Origin: Avena insularis
Lineage: Eukaryota > Streptophyta > Magnoliopsida > Poales > Poaceae
Reading direction: 5' to 3'
Length of the DNA: 64,000 nt
Assembly: GCA_023614405.1 (NCBI GenBank)
Contig: CM042697.1
Coordinates: forward strand, 187,673,189-187,737,188
Shown here: in pieces, positions 47,209-59,158 of the stretch
How positions within the stretch are numbered: the stretch's first letter is position 1
Layout: the number at the start of each line of letters is the position of its first letter
Notes under the pieces: generated by a model
Seen by the model: only the letters and a program-made list of their open reading frames with translations
The model's database searches: none
What the model was told of the DNA's origin: nothing
Program-made: the position numbers and the translations under genes

Positions 47209-48514
47209 CTAGTCGTTCGTGCCACACGATGGCATAGGGCCGGAAAATCCAGCCTCAAGCGGAAAATACGTCCTAGGGCTTCCAGATTCTTCAGATGATT
47301 TATGAACTTCAGGAGATTGTTGTGTTGGTTCAGTAGTTTCTCTAGAAGGTGGAGCTTGTTGATCTTGTGTAGATGAGGGCTCTACTTGAGTAGAGCATTG
47401 TCCTTTCCGATCCACCACAAGGGGTTGCTCAATGGGGCAGAAAAATCCCACGCCCCTTCTTCTTATGTCATCTTGGGGTATTTCAACATCTGCATCACAA
47501 ACATCAACTTGCCCCACATGGGAGCCATCATTTTCCTCGAACACCACACTACAAGATTCTACAACAGTTTCAGAGAGCTTATTGTAGACTCTATAAGTGT
47601 GGGATTCGGCACCATAACAACCAAAAATACTTTCTAAAGCCTTAGACTCAAATTTAGATAAACGACCTCCTTTAATGAGAAAGAAACACTTACAACCGAA
47701 CACTCGAAAGTATGAAATGTTGGGCTTGTTACTGGTAAGTATCTCATCGGGTGTCTTGTCCAAGATTTTGTGGAGGTAAAGATAGTTTGATGAATGACAT
47801 GCGGTGGATATAGCTTCATCCCAGAAGTTGTATGGTGACTTTAATTCAGCCAACATAGACCTTGCCATGTCCATTAAAGTCCGGATTTTCCTATCGGCTA
47901 CACCATTTTGTTGAGCGGTGTATGCAGCGAAATATTGGTGTCTTATCCCCTCTTCACTTAGGAATTCATTCAGATTGTAGTTCTTAAACTTGGAGACGTT
48001 GTCTCTTCTAATTGCCAATATAAGGACATTGTGTTGATGCTGAACCTCGTTGGCAAAGTCGATGAACGTTTGTTGAGTCTCACTTTTCTTCTTGAAGAAG
48101 TAGACCCATGTATATCTTGAGTAAGCATCCATAATGACAAGACGGTATTTCTTCCCACCGAGGCTTGCATGAGATGGAGGACCAAAGAGATCCACATGAA
48201 GGAGATCCAAAATCCTCTTTGACGAGATAATAGTCTTCCTCTTAAGGGGAGAATCATGCATTTTTCCTTCAACACAAGCCTTGCAAACACGATCTTTAGC
48301 AAAGGGAACATTCTTTTAGTCCAAGAATGTGGCCACACTTTTGAAGACTTTGAAAAGTTCTCATATTGACGTGGGATAGACGGTGATGCCCTAACCATCC
48401 CGTGTCGGCCTTTTCGAATAGGCACATCAAACCTGCAGTGGTTTTCCCCGAAAAGTCCACCACATACAAGTCATTTTTGACATAACCAACGAAAGCGACC
48501 TTTAGAGACTTGAT
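47209..48514 (-). pseudogene. copia-2 integrase
   Basis: The frame at 47209-48261 shows LDLLHVDLFGPPSHASLGG and VIMDAYSRYTWVYFFKKK (first acidic site), AIRRDNVSKFKN (second site, normally SDNG) and TAQQNGVADRKIRTLMDMA, where the usual ERK of the third site reads DRK. After the core come FRVFGCKCFFL and the variable tail. The pre-integrase zinc domain is encoded in broken frames at 48262-48514. A long open frame remains, but the altered active-site strings suggest decay. Confidence 0.87.
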
Positions 48515-48862
48515 CTACAAGAGTGACACTAAATCATCATCAATGAAAACTCCAAAGCCCATATTACCAAGGGCACGAACAGAAAGTAAATTGTAACCAA
48601 GGGTCTCAACAAGCATGACATCCACGACAGAGATATCGTGAGCAACCACAACCTTGCCAAGATTAGGCCTCATCTCCGTGATGATCTCCTTGCTTCCGGT
48701 CATATGACTTGTGCAACCACTATCAAGCACCCATTGAGATCCACCGGAAGCATAGCCCTCGGACCATCTTGCCATAAGGCAAGTGATGTTCTTATTGATG
48801 ACATTATAATTGGGAGAATCAAAGAGATATCTGGGTGTAGATGTGGTGACTATGGCAGCCAC
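48515..48862 (-). pseudogene. copia-2 protease
   Basis: The motif GGSQWVLDSGCTSHMTG contains the Copia protease active site (DSG). It is followed by MLVETLGYNLLSVRALGNMG, the conserved end of the domain. The 115-residue frame is open but isolated from gag and integrase by stops. Confidence 0.87.
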
Positions 48863-49140
48863 CTCTCGTGAGCTATCATCATCCTCCTCGTCTTCACTTG
48901 TGGATGAGTACTCCTCTTGTGCTACCAGAACAATCTTCGGTTGCTTATTGTAAGGAGCATTTTTTTTGACAAACGGCTTCTTCCGAGGTGCCTTTGACTT
49001 CTCCTTGAGAACGAGTCTGCCCCCATTTTATTCTTGACTTTGATAAGGACACTCATCTACAAAGTACAACCGATCTCCACATTTGTAACAAGATCTCTTT
49101 TTGGACCATTTTCCCTTTGTCCACTTGACCCATTATTGTA
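48863..49140 (-). pseudogene. copia-2 gag C-terminus with knuckle
   Basis: A knuckle-like string CYKCGDRLYFVDEC (about 49065-49110) has tyrosine at the usual histidine position, then a stop. A lysine-rich linker and an acidic serine-rich string (EEYSSTSEDE) lead to the protease. This is a degraded nucleocapsid region. Confidence 0.7.
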
Positions 49141-49843
49141 TTAAAGTTCATATTTGGCTTTCGTGGGGTCCTTAGAAAAGTTACTTGCATAGAAAGCCAT
49201 GTACTCTCCATGTTCCCTCTTCACATCCTCAGGACAGTCCATAGCAATAATTCCATCATCTTCTTGCTCAACAATATTTGCCTTCAAGGCCACATTGACC
49301 CCCTTTTGCATACCAATGGCTCGAGCACGATAATCTTCAGCGCTCTTGGTGACAACTTTTAAAGCAGCCATTTCTTTCATGACCTTGTTGGAAGTTATTT
49401 GGTGGTAATTGTGTCTACCTTGGAGGCTCTTCAAATTGGTAGGCTCAAATGGCATAAGAGAGCTTACATATTTACTCTTGATCCAAGCGTCATCAACATG
49501 GGTTGCCCCATGGTTTCTGAATGTAGTGGCAATTGATTTGAGCCTTCTATACATATCTTCATGGTCCTCGCCATCCATCATATATAAGCCTTCCGCTTGG
49601 TTGATTAATGCATCATACCTATATCTTCTCATGATTTTATTCCCAATGAATATTTCGGTGAGGGCATCCCAAGATTTGTGTGGCATGTCCTTGGGACCCA
49701 CACCGAGATGAATCATGTATAGAGCAATTGCATTGAGTTGGTTGTCCACAACCGCTCTTCTTGTTAAGTTGTTTGGATTTCCAATATGAAGACCATTCTC
49801 TGTGATTTTCCATAACTCAATGGTCGAGATGCACACATGAGAC
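49141..49843 (-). pseudogene. copia-2 gag, N-terminus missing
   Basis: The gag frame contains STIELWKITENG, NAIALYMIHLGVGPKDM, SWDALTEIFIGNKIMRRYRY, MYRRLKSIATTFRNHGA and AGLY-type strings typical of Copia gag (UBN2). It ends at a stop at 49141 before the knuckle. The start codon and first residues lie beyond the LTR K insertion at 49844 and are not in the window. About 231 codons are open, the longest preserved gag stretch of either Copia element. Confidence 0.82.
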
Positions 49844-50149
49844 TGTTGAGCCGTGAGGAGAAAAACAAAACTTTCTTCCCTATGCGGTTATCCCAAGATC
49901 TAGCTGAGGTACAAGGCCACGAGGATTACCACTAGAAGCGTAGTTGCGGATTACTAATGAAGCATGTCTGTTGATTGCATTGCAGTCCTCATGATCTTGA
50001 TCCAATCAATGATCATCCAAGAGCTGATCGTGCAGCGCCTCTACTGGTGTCCACACGTACAAGGAGGAGCACCGGTAGTGGACTGCTAGGTCTAATACGA
50101 CGGCTGGACTACTGTGGAGCTAGGGTTTCCAACGGATGGAATGACCTAA
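49844..50149 (-). repeat. LTR K, left part (copia-1 family)
   Basis: The block starts TGTTGAGCC directly after copia-2 gag and matches the first 300 bp of the copia-1 LTRs, including a segment the left copia-1 LTR has lost. It ends with CCTAA, the target site of element J, and resumes at 58329. Either a solo LTR or one end of a truncated element. Confidence 0.83.
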
Positions 50150-51718
50150 TGTTGGCGTGTTATTGACACCTCGTTGGGAGACCCCAAGAGCAAGGTGTGA
50201 TGAGCATAGCAGCAAGTTTTTCCTCAGTAAGAAACCGAGGTTATCGAACCAGTAGGAGGAAGGAAATGACGCAAAGTTGTTGCTAGAAACTTGGAGACCT
50301 GCACAACACAAACTCAATACTTTGCCCCAACGAACAGTGAGGTTGTCAATCTCACTGGTTTGCTAAAAACAAAGGATTAACTGTATGGTGTGGAAGGTAA
50401 TAGTGGTTTGCAGAAAGTAAACAGGAATAGTGGAAGATGTATCAATGGTAAAGATTGGACCGGGGTCCATAGTTCACTAGAGGTGTTCTCCTTAGATAAA
50501 CAAACATGGCATGCTGGGTGAACAAATTACAGCGGGGCAATTGACAGGACTGAGCAAGGCATAACAATGCAATACTAGACATTCATGATCCTATGAGATT
50601 CGATTGGGCAATACAACAAGATACATAGACCGCCATCCAACTGTATCTATGACTAGAAATCCACCTTCGGGTTATCATCCGAACCCCCTCCATTATTAAG
50701 TTGGAAGCAACAGACAACTGCTTTAAGCAAAGTGTGTAAGGTAAACAATCCACTTGTTCCATGAACAAGAGACCGTTGTTTTCTCCCTAGTGGCAATAAC
50801 ACATCTACAACCTTAGAGATTTCTGTAACTTCCCTTAGATTAAATAGAGGCATGAACCCACTATCAAGCATAAATATCCCCTCTTGGAGTCACTAGCATC
50901 TACTTGGCCAAGATAGCTACTAGAAACGGAGAGCATGCAAGATCTCAAACAACATAGACATGATAGAATCAGTAAGACAAAACCATTAATCAATCTGACA
51001 TAGTAATCTCAGTATCCATCGGATCCCCACAAACACATAATGCATGATTACAAATAGATATGATCTTGATCATGAACAGAGCTCACAAGATCTAAACATG
51101 ATAGCACAAAGGAGGAGATACAACCATCTAGCTACTACATGGACCCGTAGTCCAAGGTGGAACTACTCACGCTTCATATTGGAGGCTGGCATGATGAAGA
51201 AGAAGGCTTCCGGGATGATCTCTCCTCCAGTAGGGTTCCGGGAAGAGCTTCACATCCCCCCGCCCCGATCTAGGGATGATGGTGGTGGCGGATATAGACG
51301 GTTTCATGGTATATTGATCGGGTCCTTAGGGTTTTGGCATTAGGGGGTCTGTATAGGCGAAGAGGCGAGGCAGGGGTGGCCAGGGTGGTCACACCCCCCC
51401 CAGGCGCGGCTAACCATAGCCCGCACTCCCAGGGGGTGTGGCCCACTGGTGCCTCCCCTCCGTCTCGTACTCTGGCTTCATTTTCCCCACGGTAAAATAT
51501 TGACTGTCTTTTGTCCCGTCCAATTCCAAGAATATTGATTTTCTGTCTTTCTGGAACCAAAAACAGAAGAAAACAGGCAATTTGCACTATGGCATCTTGT
51601 TAATGGGTTAGTACCAGAAAACATATAAAAACACCTCAAAGTGCAGACAAAGCAAAGCAAAGTAGATACTAAACAAGCATGGAACATCAAAAATTATAGA
51701 TACGTTTCTGACGTATCA
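50150..51718 (-). repeat. 3' LTR of J
   Basis: The 1,569-bp LTR is homologous to 56752-58323. On the minus strand it is preceded by a purine-rich AAGCTTGGGGATGCT, the likely PPT (about 51719-51734). Confidence 0.92.
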
Positions 51719-54589
51719 AGCATCCCCAAGCTTAACTCCTGCTCGTCCTCGAGTAGGTAAGTGATAAAAAAAATTTAAGGTGACATGCACCATCAAAATT
51801 AAGATTAAACCATCTACAAGCATTGAAAGATGGGATCAAAGAACTCTAAACATGAGCATGAAAGATGGAGTTCTAGCAGTAAGACAAAGTGACTATGCAT
51901 GCAAGATGAAAGGCTACAAACAAAGATCATGAATAACTTGCATTGAAAAACGTTTGTTTGTTTCACATACAGAAAACATGGCATAGTGGCATTCAGCTTG
52001 TCCCTCATGGAGTAGCAAATAGATGCATAGGACACCTTTAAAGTTCATAAGAGTGACTAGATACAAATAGCACAAGAACAAGTAATATCAACAATATGCA
52101 TCAATCAATAAGTTTTGGGACAATGCACATAGAACTAAGAATGGCAACTATGCTCTCTTAACTGGTGCCTAAGGATAGAAGGTGGAGACTCAATATAATG
52201 GTGGCAGAAAGGCCCTTCATAAGGGTAAGAAGGTATTTCAAGTTTCAAAAAGAGCTTCCAAAATTTATGGTACTTGTTATCTTTCATCTTTCACTGCCCC
52301 TATCATAAGCATCTTGAAGTGATTAAGGTTAAAGTGAACAAACTATGGAGTATATGCTTGACAAAGTATAAGTTGGAAATCTCATGTCCCTTGAATACGA
52401 GGGCCGCTCCTCATGCTACTCAAGTTTAGTTACTTGCAAGTTCTTGTCATAGTAAGTACATGTGTATCATAGTGAACCTCCAATGGGGTACCCCTTGCAC
52501 ATGATACAGGAGCTATCCCATAATCAAAATGACAAGGCAAGCAGACAATGAGCATCTCAGCATTCTTCTTATTTACCATGGGAATATGCTGCTTTTTTCT
52601 CTCTTTCCTCTTTTCTCATATATTTTTTCTTTTTCTTTATATCTTTCTTTCATAAGAAGAATGCTTCATAGATGTCACTATGGTGATGCTGCAAGTTTCC
52701 ACCATGATTAGGCATGGCTTAGGCTAGCGGCCCAGGCATTTATCTAACACACATACATAACTCCATGGACTTACAAGTTCCCCTTTCATTTCACACCGAC
52801 AACATCCATACACAAAAGAGCATGATATCAACCGTGTACAAAGTACAAGTGCAATGTTGAAAGCGTTCCTCGTGACAGCACGGTTCTGCTAATTCCAATG
52901 TATAAGTGCAAGCATATACAACATAGATGACACAATGGTTCAAGTTTATTAGGGTCAAGAAATATAAAGTGTGCCATCAAGTTCGTGATAGATTTAATCA
53001 CTAATTTTTCACATAACAAAATAATTTTTAATTGGAAGATAGATGAAAACAAGAATATACTTGGAATGGTGTAACACACCATGCATAGGAATTTATAGTG
53101 GACACTTTGGAATAACTTGGTTTCTTGGGAGTTGGATGCATGAGTAGAGCTTACTCACACAAGTGGAGGCTAGCAAAAGACTGGGAGCGACCAACTAAGA
53201 GAGCAATAATGTCCATAATCATGCAGACCGACAAAACATTACTAATCAAAGCATAAAGTGGTACTACAAGTCAAGGAATAAATGATCATAGAGGCTATGG
53301 TGACTTGTTTATAGTCATAACATGGTGTGAGCATGTGCCAAGTCAACCCAAACAAAGCATCAAAGGAGAATACCACAATACTATGCTTTTGTATGCTAAA
53401 GCAACGCATGATTCCTTCAAGACACACTAAGCAATCCCAATTGTTTGGAACAAGTCATGCTACAGCAATAATCACTAAGCATAAGGTCAAAACAACACCT
53501 AGCATAACATGATAAAGTCTAAGTCACAGTCAAAGCAAGCTCCTCTTGTACTACTCAAGCAAGAACTTTCTACTCCTTTCCAACACCAATCTTATTTGAA
53601 AAAACACATCAAGAACAGGGGTCCAAACTACTTTATTGAAGCAAACTAAAACGAAAACTAATACGCTCCAACAACAACACAACAGTGCATGAACAAAAAA
53701 AACGAAGTGTCTAGAAAGACCTGAGCTTCTTATTGATGAAGAAGGGGATGCCTTGGGAATCCCCAAGCTTTGACGCTTATAACTCTTGAATATTTCTTGG
53801 GGTGACATGGGGTTTCATCCCCAAGCTTGAGCTTTTGTCCATTCTTCATCTCACTACATCATTCTTTCCTTACACCTGAAAATTTTCCTTCATATAAAAC
53901 TTCACACAATCTTCATTAACAACATTAGTGTATTCAAAAGATAATTGACCCTTTGGTTTAGCTATAGAACAGCAAAACTTTCACTAAAAACACAAGCTAC
54001 TGTAGAATATCCCTCAAAAATCTCAATTTCCCAAAAAGAACCCAAAAAGGAATCAATAAGAAGCAAATGCAAATAATGGCAGAAATCTGTCAAAACAGAC
54101 CATCAGGTAGAAACAGATTTTTTCGAAGACCTTATGTTGCTCAAATCAAAAAGTGTTGAACTAACTAAATTTGTCTAACATCCTGGGGGATTTATTCGCA
54201 AAATATCAGCTCAATCCGACTTAAAGAGATTCTTCATGAATTTTTATGGTGGAGCACAAAAATCTGTTTCGGGGCAGCAACTCCCCAAATCTTACTTCCC
54301 TCTTATTAGAGGTCATTATTGGCACAAAAAGCAAACAAAAAGGATAAGGAGTGGTCATTACTAAAGTAATAAGTTCCAAGTCTCAAGAAAACTCTTAGGT
54401 TATCTCCCAACAAGTACTTTTCTTTAACGCCTTTAAGTTAGGCACAAGAAGCAAGAATTAAGTACTTTCAAATGAAGAAGCATTACCATCAAACCTTGCT
54501 TTCAAAGGAGGAGCAAAAATAAACTTATCTTTCCTCATTGGGAAGTGTTCAATACTTTTCTTGAATGGAAATTGATATTTAATGGTGCC
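51719..54589 (-). other. Non-coding internal region of J
   Basis: About 2.9 kb without recognisable coding sequence. Short frames on both strands show no domain. It has a CT-rich stretch at about 52590-52650 and many AT-rich segments. In autonomous relatives RT, RNase H and integrase would lie here. Confidence 0.7.
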
Positions 54590-54895
54590 TTATTTCATAT
54601 CAATGATGGCACCAATAGTTCTAAGAAAAGGTCTTCCCAAAGTAATAGGACAAGAAGCATTGTATTCAACATCCAAAACATAGAAATCAACAGGGACATA
54701 AGCATTGTTAACCATAATAAGAACATCATTAACACTCCCCATGAGTTTATTCTTAGCATTATCATTAAGTGGGACATTCAAATAACAACCTTCCAAAGGT
54801 GGCAAATCAAGCATTTCATGAATCTTTCTAGGCATAATAGAGACACTAGAACCAAGGTCATATGAAGCTTTGAGATAAAAGTCATTCACTTGCAT
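54590..54895 (-). pseudogene. J aspartic-protease-like domain
   Basis: The string YDLGSSVSIMPRKIHEML carries the DxGxS type active-site region (here DLGSS). It is followed by VPVDFYVLDVEYNASCPI and TLGRPFLRTIGAIIDMK, the second conserved element. This arrangement is that of Athila/gypsy proteases. It lies downstream of gag in a separate open frame. Activity is unlikely to be testable from sequence alone. Confidence 0.75.
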
Positions 54896-55866
54896 ATTAA
54901 TAATGGGTTCCCAACTATCTTATACTTTCCTAGGAATAGAGGCTTTGTGTTTCAACTTATCTTCCTTAATTTTAATAAGGGCACCTATAATGTGTTTGGT
55001 GAAAGCTACATGCATGTCACTAGCATCAGGACTTCTAGCAAGCTTTTGTAGGAACATAATCACTTCAGAAATATTGCAACCATCAAGATCAAAATCAAAC
55101 TTAGCATCACTAGTAGTAGGCTCATTGGGTTTAGGCACTTAGGTAGGAGGAATAGGGACTTCTTGTGGTTTAGTGGCATCCATATTGGTGGTGGTGATAG
55201 TGCACACACTATTGTTTCTAGCAATTTTAGCTTATCTTTCCCAATTAGCATGTAGTGGGCTAACAGTCTTACATTTTCATCAATAGTAACTTGTATGGCA
55301 TGAGTAGCAGGAAAGGTACTTTCCAAAGTTTCAGGTTTAGCATCCATTTTATTAATCAAAGAGGACTGTGCTTCAGACAAAGAGGAAATATTTTTCTCAG
55401 CACTCAAAATTTTTGACTATAAACTAGGAATTTCTCTATTCAAAGTCTCAAGCTGATGACTAATATTTTTCAAGATAACAGATTATTCTTCCATAGTTTT
55501 AGTGAATATCTTGTTTTGGTCATATTGCATTTGCATAAAGTTTTTAGTGGATCTTTCAACTTCTAGAATCCTATCTTCACTAGGCATTCCAGATCTACCA
55601 TGATAAGTATTGCCATTATTAGGAGGATAAGGCCTATAGTTATTATCATAAGCATTGATGCCAAAATTATTATTCCTAATAAAGTTCACATCAACTTGCT
55701 CTTGTTGAGCAACCAAAGAGGCTAAGGGAACATTATTTGGATATAAAGGAGCTTTCCCATTAACAATCATATCCATGATAACATCAATCTTATCACTCAA
55801 AGAGGAGGTTTCTTCAACAGAATTTACCTTCTTACCATATGGAGCTCTCTCAGTGTGCCATTTAGA
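54896..55866 (-). pseudogene. J gag C-terminal and linker region
   Basis: Several open fragments (54920-55138, 55060-55407, 55483-55800) encode charged helices and a proline/asparagine-rich stretch (NDNYRPYPPNNGNTYHG-like). They carry an acidic start for the protease and are separated by stops or frameshifts. No zinc knuckle was recognised. Confidence 0.6.
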
Positions 55867-56502
55867 CTAATTAACCATCATATTATCAAGGATTTTTGTT
55901 GCAACACCCAAGGTGATGGTCATAAAGGTACCTCCAGCAGCTGAATCCAACATGTTTCTTGAAGATAAGTTCAAACCTACATAAAAAGTCTGGATAATCA
56001 TCCAAGCAGTAAGTCCATGAGTGGGACAATTCTTAACCAAAGATTTCATTCTTTCCCAAGCTTGAGCAACATGTTCATTATCAAGTTGTTTAAATTTCAT
56101 AATATCACTTCTCATAGATATAATCTTAGCAGGAGGGTAGTACTTTCCAATAAAAGCATCTTTGCACTTAATCCAAGAATCAATACTATTTCTAGGCAAG
56201 GATAGCAACCATTCTTTAGCTTTTCCTCTCAAGGAGAAAGGAAACAACTTGAGCTTAATAATATCTCCATCTACATCCTTATATTTTTGCATCTCACAAA
56301 GTTCAACAAAGTTATTGCGGTGGGCAGCAGCATCATCAGAACTAGCACCAGAAAATTGCTCTCTCATCACAAGACTCAATAAAGAAGGATTAATTTCATA
56401 AAAGGTAGAATCAGGAGCAGGTGGCGCAATAGGAGTACTTAGGAAATCATTGTTGTTTGTGCTAGTGAAGTCACACAACTTGGTGTTCTCAGTAGAGTTC
56501 AT
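55867..56502 (-). CDS. J gag (Retrotrans_gag domain)
   Basis: From the ATG at 56502 (MNSTENTKLCDFTSTNNNDF) an open frame of about 211 residues contains the full gypsy capsid signature: KLFPFSLRGKAKEWLLSL, SWIKCKDAFIGKYYPPAK, MKFKQLDNEHVAQAWERMK, LTAWMIIQTFYVGL and LDSAAGGTFMTITLG. It ends at 55867. The frame continues upstream of the ATG without another start. It would form the particle shell; with no polymerase of its own, J would need RT and integrase from a related element. Confidence 0.85.
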   Translation of the reverse strand: MNSTENTKLCDFTSTNNNDFLSTPIAPPAPDSTFYEINPSLLSLVMREQFSGASSDDAAAHRNNFVELCEMQKYKDVDGDIIKLKLFPFSLRGKAKEWLLSLPRNSIDSWIKCKDAFIGKYYPPAKIISMRSDIMKFKQLDNEHVAQAWERMKSLVKNCPTHGLTAWMIIQTFYVGLNLSSRNMLDSAAGGTFMTITLGVATKILDNMMVN

Positions 56503-56720
56503 TTTGGAAAAAGTGGAGCAAGCCAACAGCTGCAGCAACTAGAGCAGGAACTAATTTTTTTGTGTTTTTGATAAGAGAAAGCAAACCAAACCAAACTAAA
56601 CTAAATTTTTGGAGTTTTTGATAACAAGAGGCAAACAAAACCAGGCAAAATAAACTTAGCAAAACAAAAAAAAAGTAAAGAGAAAGGTTGAGAAGGACTC
56701 CCCTTGTGAAGACGTCCTTA
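56503..56720 (-). other. Leader of J
   Basis: Non-coding leader between PBS and gag, with a duplicated A/C-rich segment (AAACCAAACCAAACTAAAC around 56582-56602). Confidence 0.5.
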
Positions 56721-56741
56721 GGCTCCTCGGCAACGGCGCCA
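56721..56741 (-). promoter_or_regulatory. PBS of J (Asp tRNA type)
   Basis: Read on the minus strand, TGGCGCCGTTGCCGAGGAGC begins about 10 bases from the 5' LTR and fits the 3' end of plant tRNA-Asp (TGGCGCCGTTGCCG class). It differs from the initiator Met PBS used by B, C, D and copia-1. Confidence 0.82.
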
Positions 56742-56751
56742 GAAAAAAGAT

Positions 56752-58323
56752 TGTTGCCGTGTTATTGACGCCTCATTGGGAGACCCCAAGAGCAAGGTGT
56801 GATGAGCACAGCAGCAAGTTTTCCCTCAGTAAGAAACCGAGGTTATCGAACCATTAGGAGGAAGGAAACGACTCAAAGGTGTTTCTAGAAACTTGGAGAC
56901 ATGCATAACACAAACTCAATACTTTGCCCCAACGAATAGTGAGGTTGTCAATCTCACTGGTTTGCTGAAAACAAAGGATTGACTATATGGTGTGGAAGGT
57001 AATAGTGGTTTGCAGAAAGTAAAAAAGAACAGTGGAAGATGTATCAATGGAGAAGATTGGACCGGGGTCCTTAGTTCACTAGAGGTGTTCTCCTTAGATA
57101 AACAAACATGGCATGCTAGGTAAAGAAATTATAGCGGGTCAATTGACAGGACTGAGCAAGGCATAACAATGCAATACTAGACATTCATGATCCTATGAGA
57201 TTCAATTGGGCAATACAACAAGATACATAGACCGCCATCCAACTGCATCTATGACTAGAAATCCACCTTCGAGTTATCGTCCGAACCCCCTCCAGTATTA
57301 AGTTGCAAGCAACAGACAACTGCTTTAAGCAAAGTGTGTAAGGTAAACAATCCACTTGTTCCATGAACAAGAGACCGTTGTTTTCTCCCTAGTGGCAACA
57401 TCACATCTACAACCTTAGAGATTTCTATCACTTCCCTTAGATTAAATAGAGGCATGAACCCACTGTCGAGCATAAATACCCCCTCTTGGAGTCATTAGCA
57501 TCTACTTGCCCAAGATAGATACTATAAATGGAGAGCATGCAAGATCTCAAACAACACAGACATGATAGAATCAATAAGACAAAACTATTAATCAATCTGA
57601 CATAATAATCTAAATATCCATCGGATCCCCGCAAACACAACATGCATGATTACAAGTAGATATGATATTGGTCATGAACGGAGCTCACAAGATCTAAACA
57701 TGATAGCACAAAGGAGGAGATACAACCATCCAGCTACTACATGGACCCGTAGTCCAAGGTGGAACTACTCACGCTTCATACCGGAGGCTGGCATGATGAA
57801 GAAGAAGGCCTCCGGGATGATCTCCCCTTCGGTAGGGTTTCGGGAAGAGCTTCAGATCCCCCCCCCCCCCCCGATCTAGGGATGATGGTGGCGGCGGCTA
57901 CAGATGGTTTCGTGGAATATTGATCAGGTCCTTAGGGTTTTGGCATCGGGGGTCTTTATAGGCGAAGAGGCGAGGCAGGGGGCGGCCAGGGTGGTCACAC
58001 CCCCCAGGCGTGGATAACCCTAGCCCCCACCGCCAGGGGGTGTGGCCCCCTGGTGCCTCCCCTCTGTCTCATACTCTGGCTCTATGTTTCCCATGGTAAA
58101 ATATTGACTTTGGCTTTTATCCCGTCCAATTCCGAGAATATTGATATTCTGCCTTTCTAGAACCAAAAACAGAAGGAAACAGGCAACTGGCACTGTGGCA
58201 TCTTGTTAATAGGTTAGTACCAGAAAACATATAAAAACACCTCAAAGTGCAGACAAAGCAAAGCAAAGTAGATACTAAACAAGCATGGAACATCAAAATT
58301 ATAGATACATTTCCGACGTATCA
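56752..58323 (-). repeat. 5' LTR of J
   Basis: The LTR is 1,572 bp. A TATA box, TATAAAGA on the minus strand at 57953-57960, is intact here and altered in the 3' LTR. A 15-base C run lies at 57858-57872. Confidence 0.92.
57953..57960 (-). promoter_or_regulatory. TATA box in J 5' LTR
   Basis: TATAAAGA on the minus strand, just upstream of a GC-rich tract, matches the spacing expected for a retrotransposon promoter. The equivalent site in the 3' LTR reads TATACAGA. Confidence 0.5.
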
Positions 58324-58328
58324 CCTAA

Positions 58329-59046
58329 CCATCGACCCTCCTGGGTATCTGGCGCCCCACTATATATAGGGAGTGAAACTGGTCTCCACTCACTTGTGGC
58401 CCATTCACTAAAGCCCATATAATATTAGTCACTGTGAGTCCGACTCACTGACTCAGTCCAAATCCGGCTTGGGTCTAACCCAACCAGATTTCCGGTTGAG
58501 ATCCAATCCGAATTTTCTCCCGCTCTTAAGTGTGTGACCCCTCAGGCATGCCAACTTGGACACGATTGGAGTCCGACTCTCCACCGATCAATCGGTAGAG
58601 GCTCCTAGCAGAATGTGCCGACTCCCAAGTACCAAAGAGTCATGATGACATACCTTTCCAATGTGACTTACGTCTGAGTCCCTTTTGCCTCATGATATAC
58701 CTTGTCAAACTATAAACGAATAATTGTCATCCCTTAAATAGTCCCACTCTCTTCTTGATCTGAGATAAGTGATTGAACCAACTAACTCTTAGGCGATCGC
58801 CTCGGTTAACACTTAACTGAGTCGTGCATGGCAGTGCTTTACGAATCATATCATCTGAGAGGGCCCAGAGAATATCTCTCCGGATAGAGGGGAAAATTCC
58901 CATCTTGGTTATTCACATCACGCAGCTTGATTCTCAGTCAGCCCCAACTCTGCCTTTATAACTGCCCTATGACGGCACAACGTTTAATAGAACCTAAGTC
59001 GGTGATCCTCAACTCGGATTGTGCAACAATCTTAGGTCTAAGGATG
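58329..59046 (-). repeat. LTR K, right part, truncated
   Basis: After the CCTAA duplication the LTR continues (TATATATAG at 58361-58368) and matches 43750-44450. It breaks off near 59046, about 340 bp short of the expected end, and joins the gag start of element H without a TSD, so a deletion probably made this junction. Confidence 0.83.
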
Positions 59047-59158
59047 GAGAGAGACGCGCTATTGTTTCATGCATCTCTTCCATTTTTGTCTCCATGGATT
59101 TAAGCAAGGTTGTTTCCATTGTCTTGAGATCATCCATGGTGACCATGTCCATAACCTC
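59047..59158 (-). pseudogene. H gag-like N-terminus, second part
   Basis: With 63070-63098 this forms the start of a reading frame on the minus strand: MGTRADGSE at 63098, then MDMVTMDDLKTMETTLLKSM and KMEEMHETIARLS on this side. It is a Met/Glu-rich amphipathic helix as seen at the start of some gypsy gags. The frame stays in phase across the solo LTR I if one TSD copy is ignored. It is cut at 59046 by the junction with LTR K. No further domain is visible, so the superfamily is uncertain. Confidence 0.6.

Larger units (their letters stand above)
45942..49843 (-). mobile_element. Copia element copia-2, truncated both ends
   Basis: A second Copia element on the minus strand, unrelated in detail to copia-1, runs gag, knuckle, protease, integrase, RT from right to left. 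RNase H and the 3' LTR are missing because LTR G cuts it inside RT at 45941. Its 5' LTR and the gag start are missing because LTR K starts at 49844. The gag and linker style (YSSTSEDE after the knuckle) recalls the Maximus/SIRE group, a tentative assignment. Confidence 0.82.
50150..58323 (-). mobile_element. Gypsy element J, complete non-autonomous (Athila-like gag and protease)
   Basis: J is 8,174 bp, starts TGTTGGCGTG, ends GACGTATCA, and is flanked by a perfect TSD CCTAA (50145-50149 and 58324-58328); the host LTR K reads on across it. LTRs are 50150-51718 and 56752-58323. On the minus strand it has a tRNA-Asp-type PBS, gag, and a protease-like domain, then about 2.8 kb without RT, RNase H or integrase. 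It resembles the abundant Triticeae Sabrina/WHAM-type elements as I remember them; the name is tentative. Confidence 0.92.

Noticed and set aside
56721..56741. tRNA-like sequence
   Set aside because: It is only the PBS complementary to a tRNA 3' end; no tRNA gene structure surrounds it. The same holds for the Met-type PBS sites.
57858..57872. 15-base C run
   Set aside because: A homopolymer inside the J LTR, prone to assembly error; no evidence of function.
59046..59056. gagac near the K/H junction as a TSD partner of gagac at 49839-49843
   Set aside because: K is truncated there and the sequence is AG-rich, so a 5-mer match is easily chance; DNA beyond it is not copia-2 gag in the same frame.
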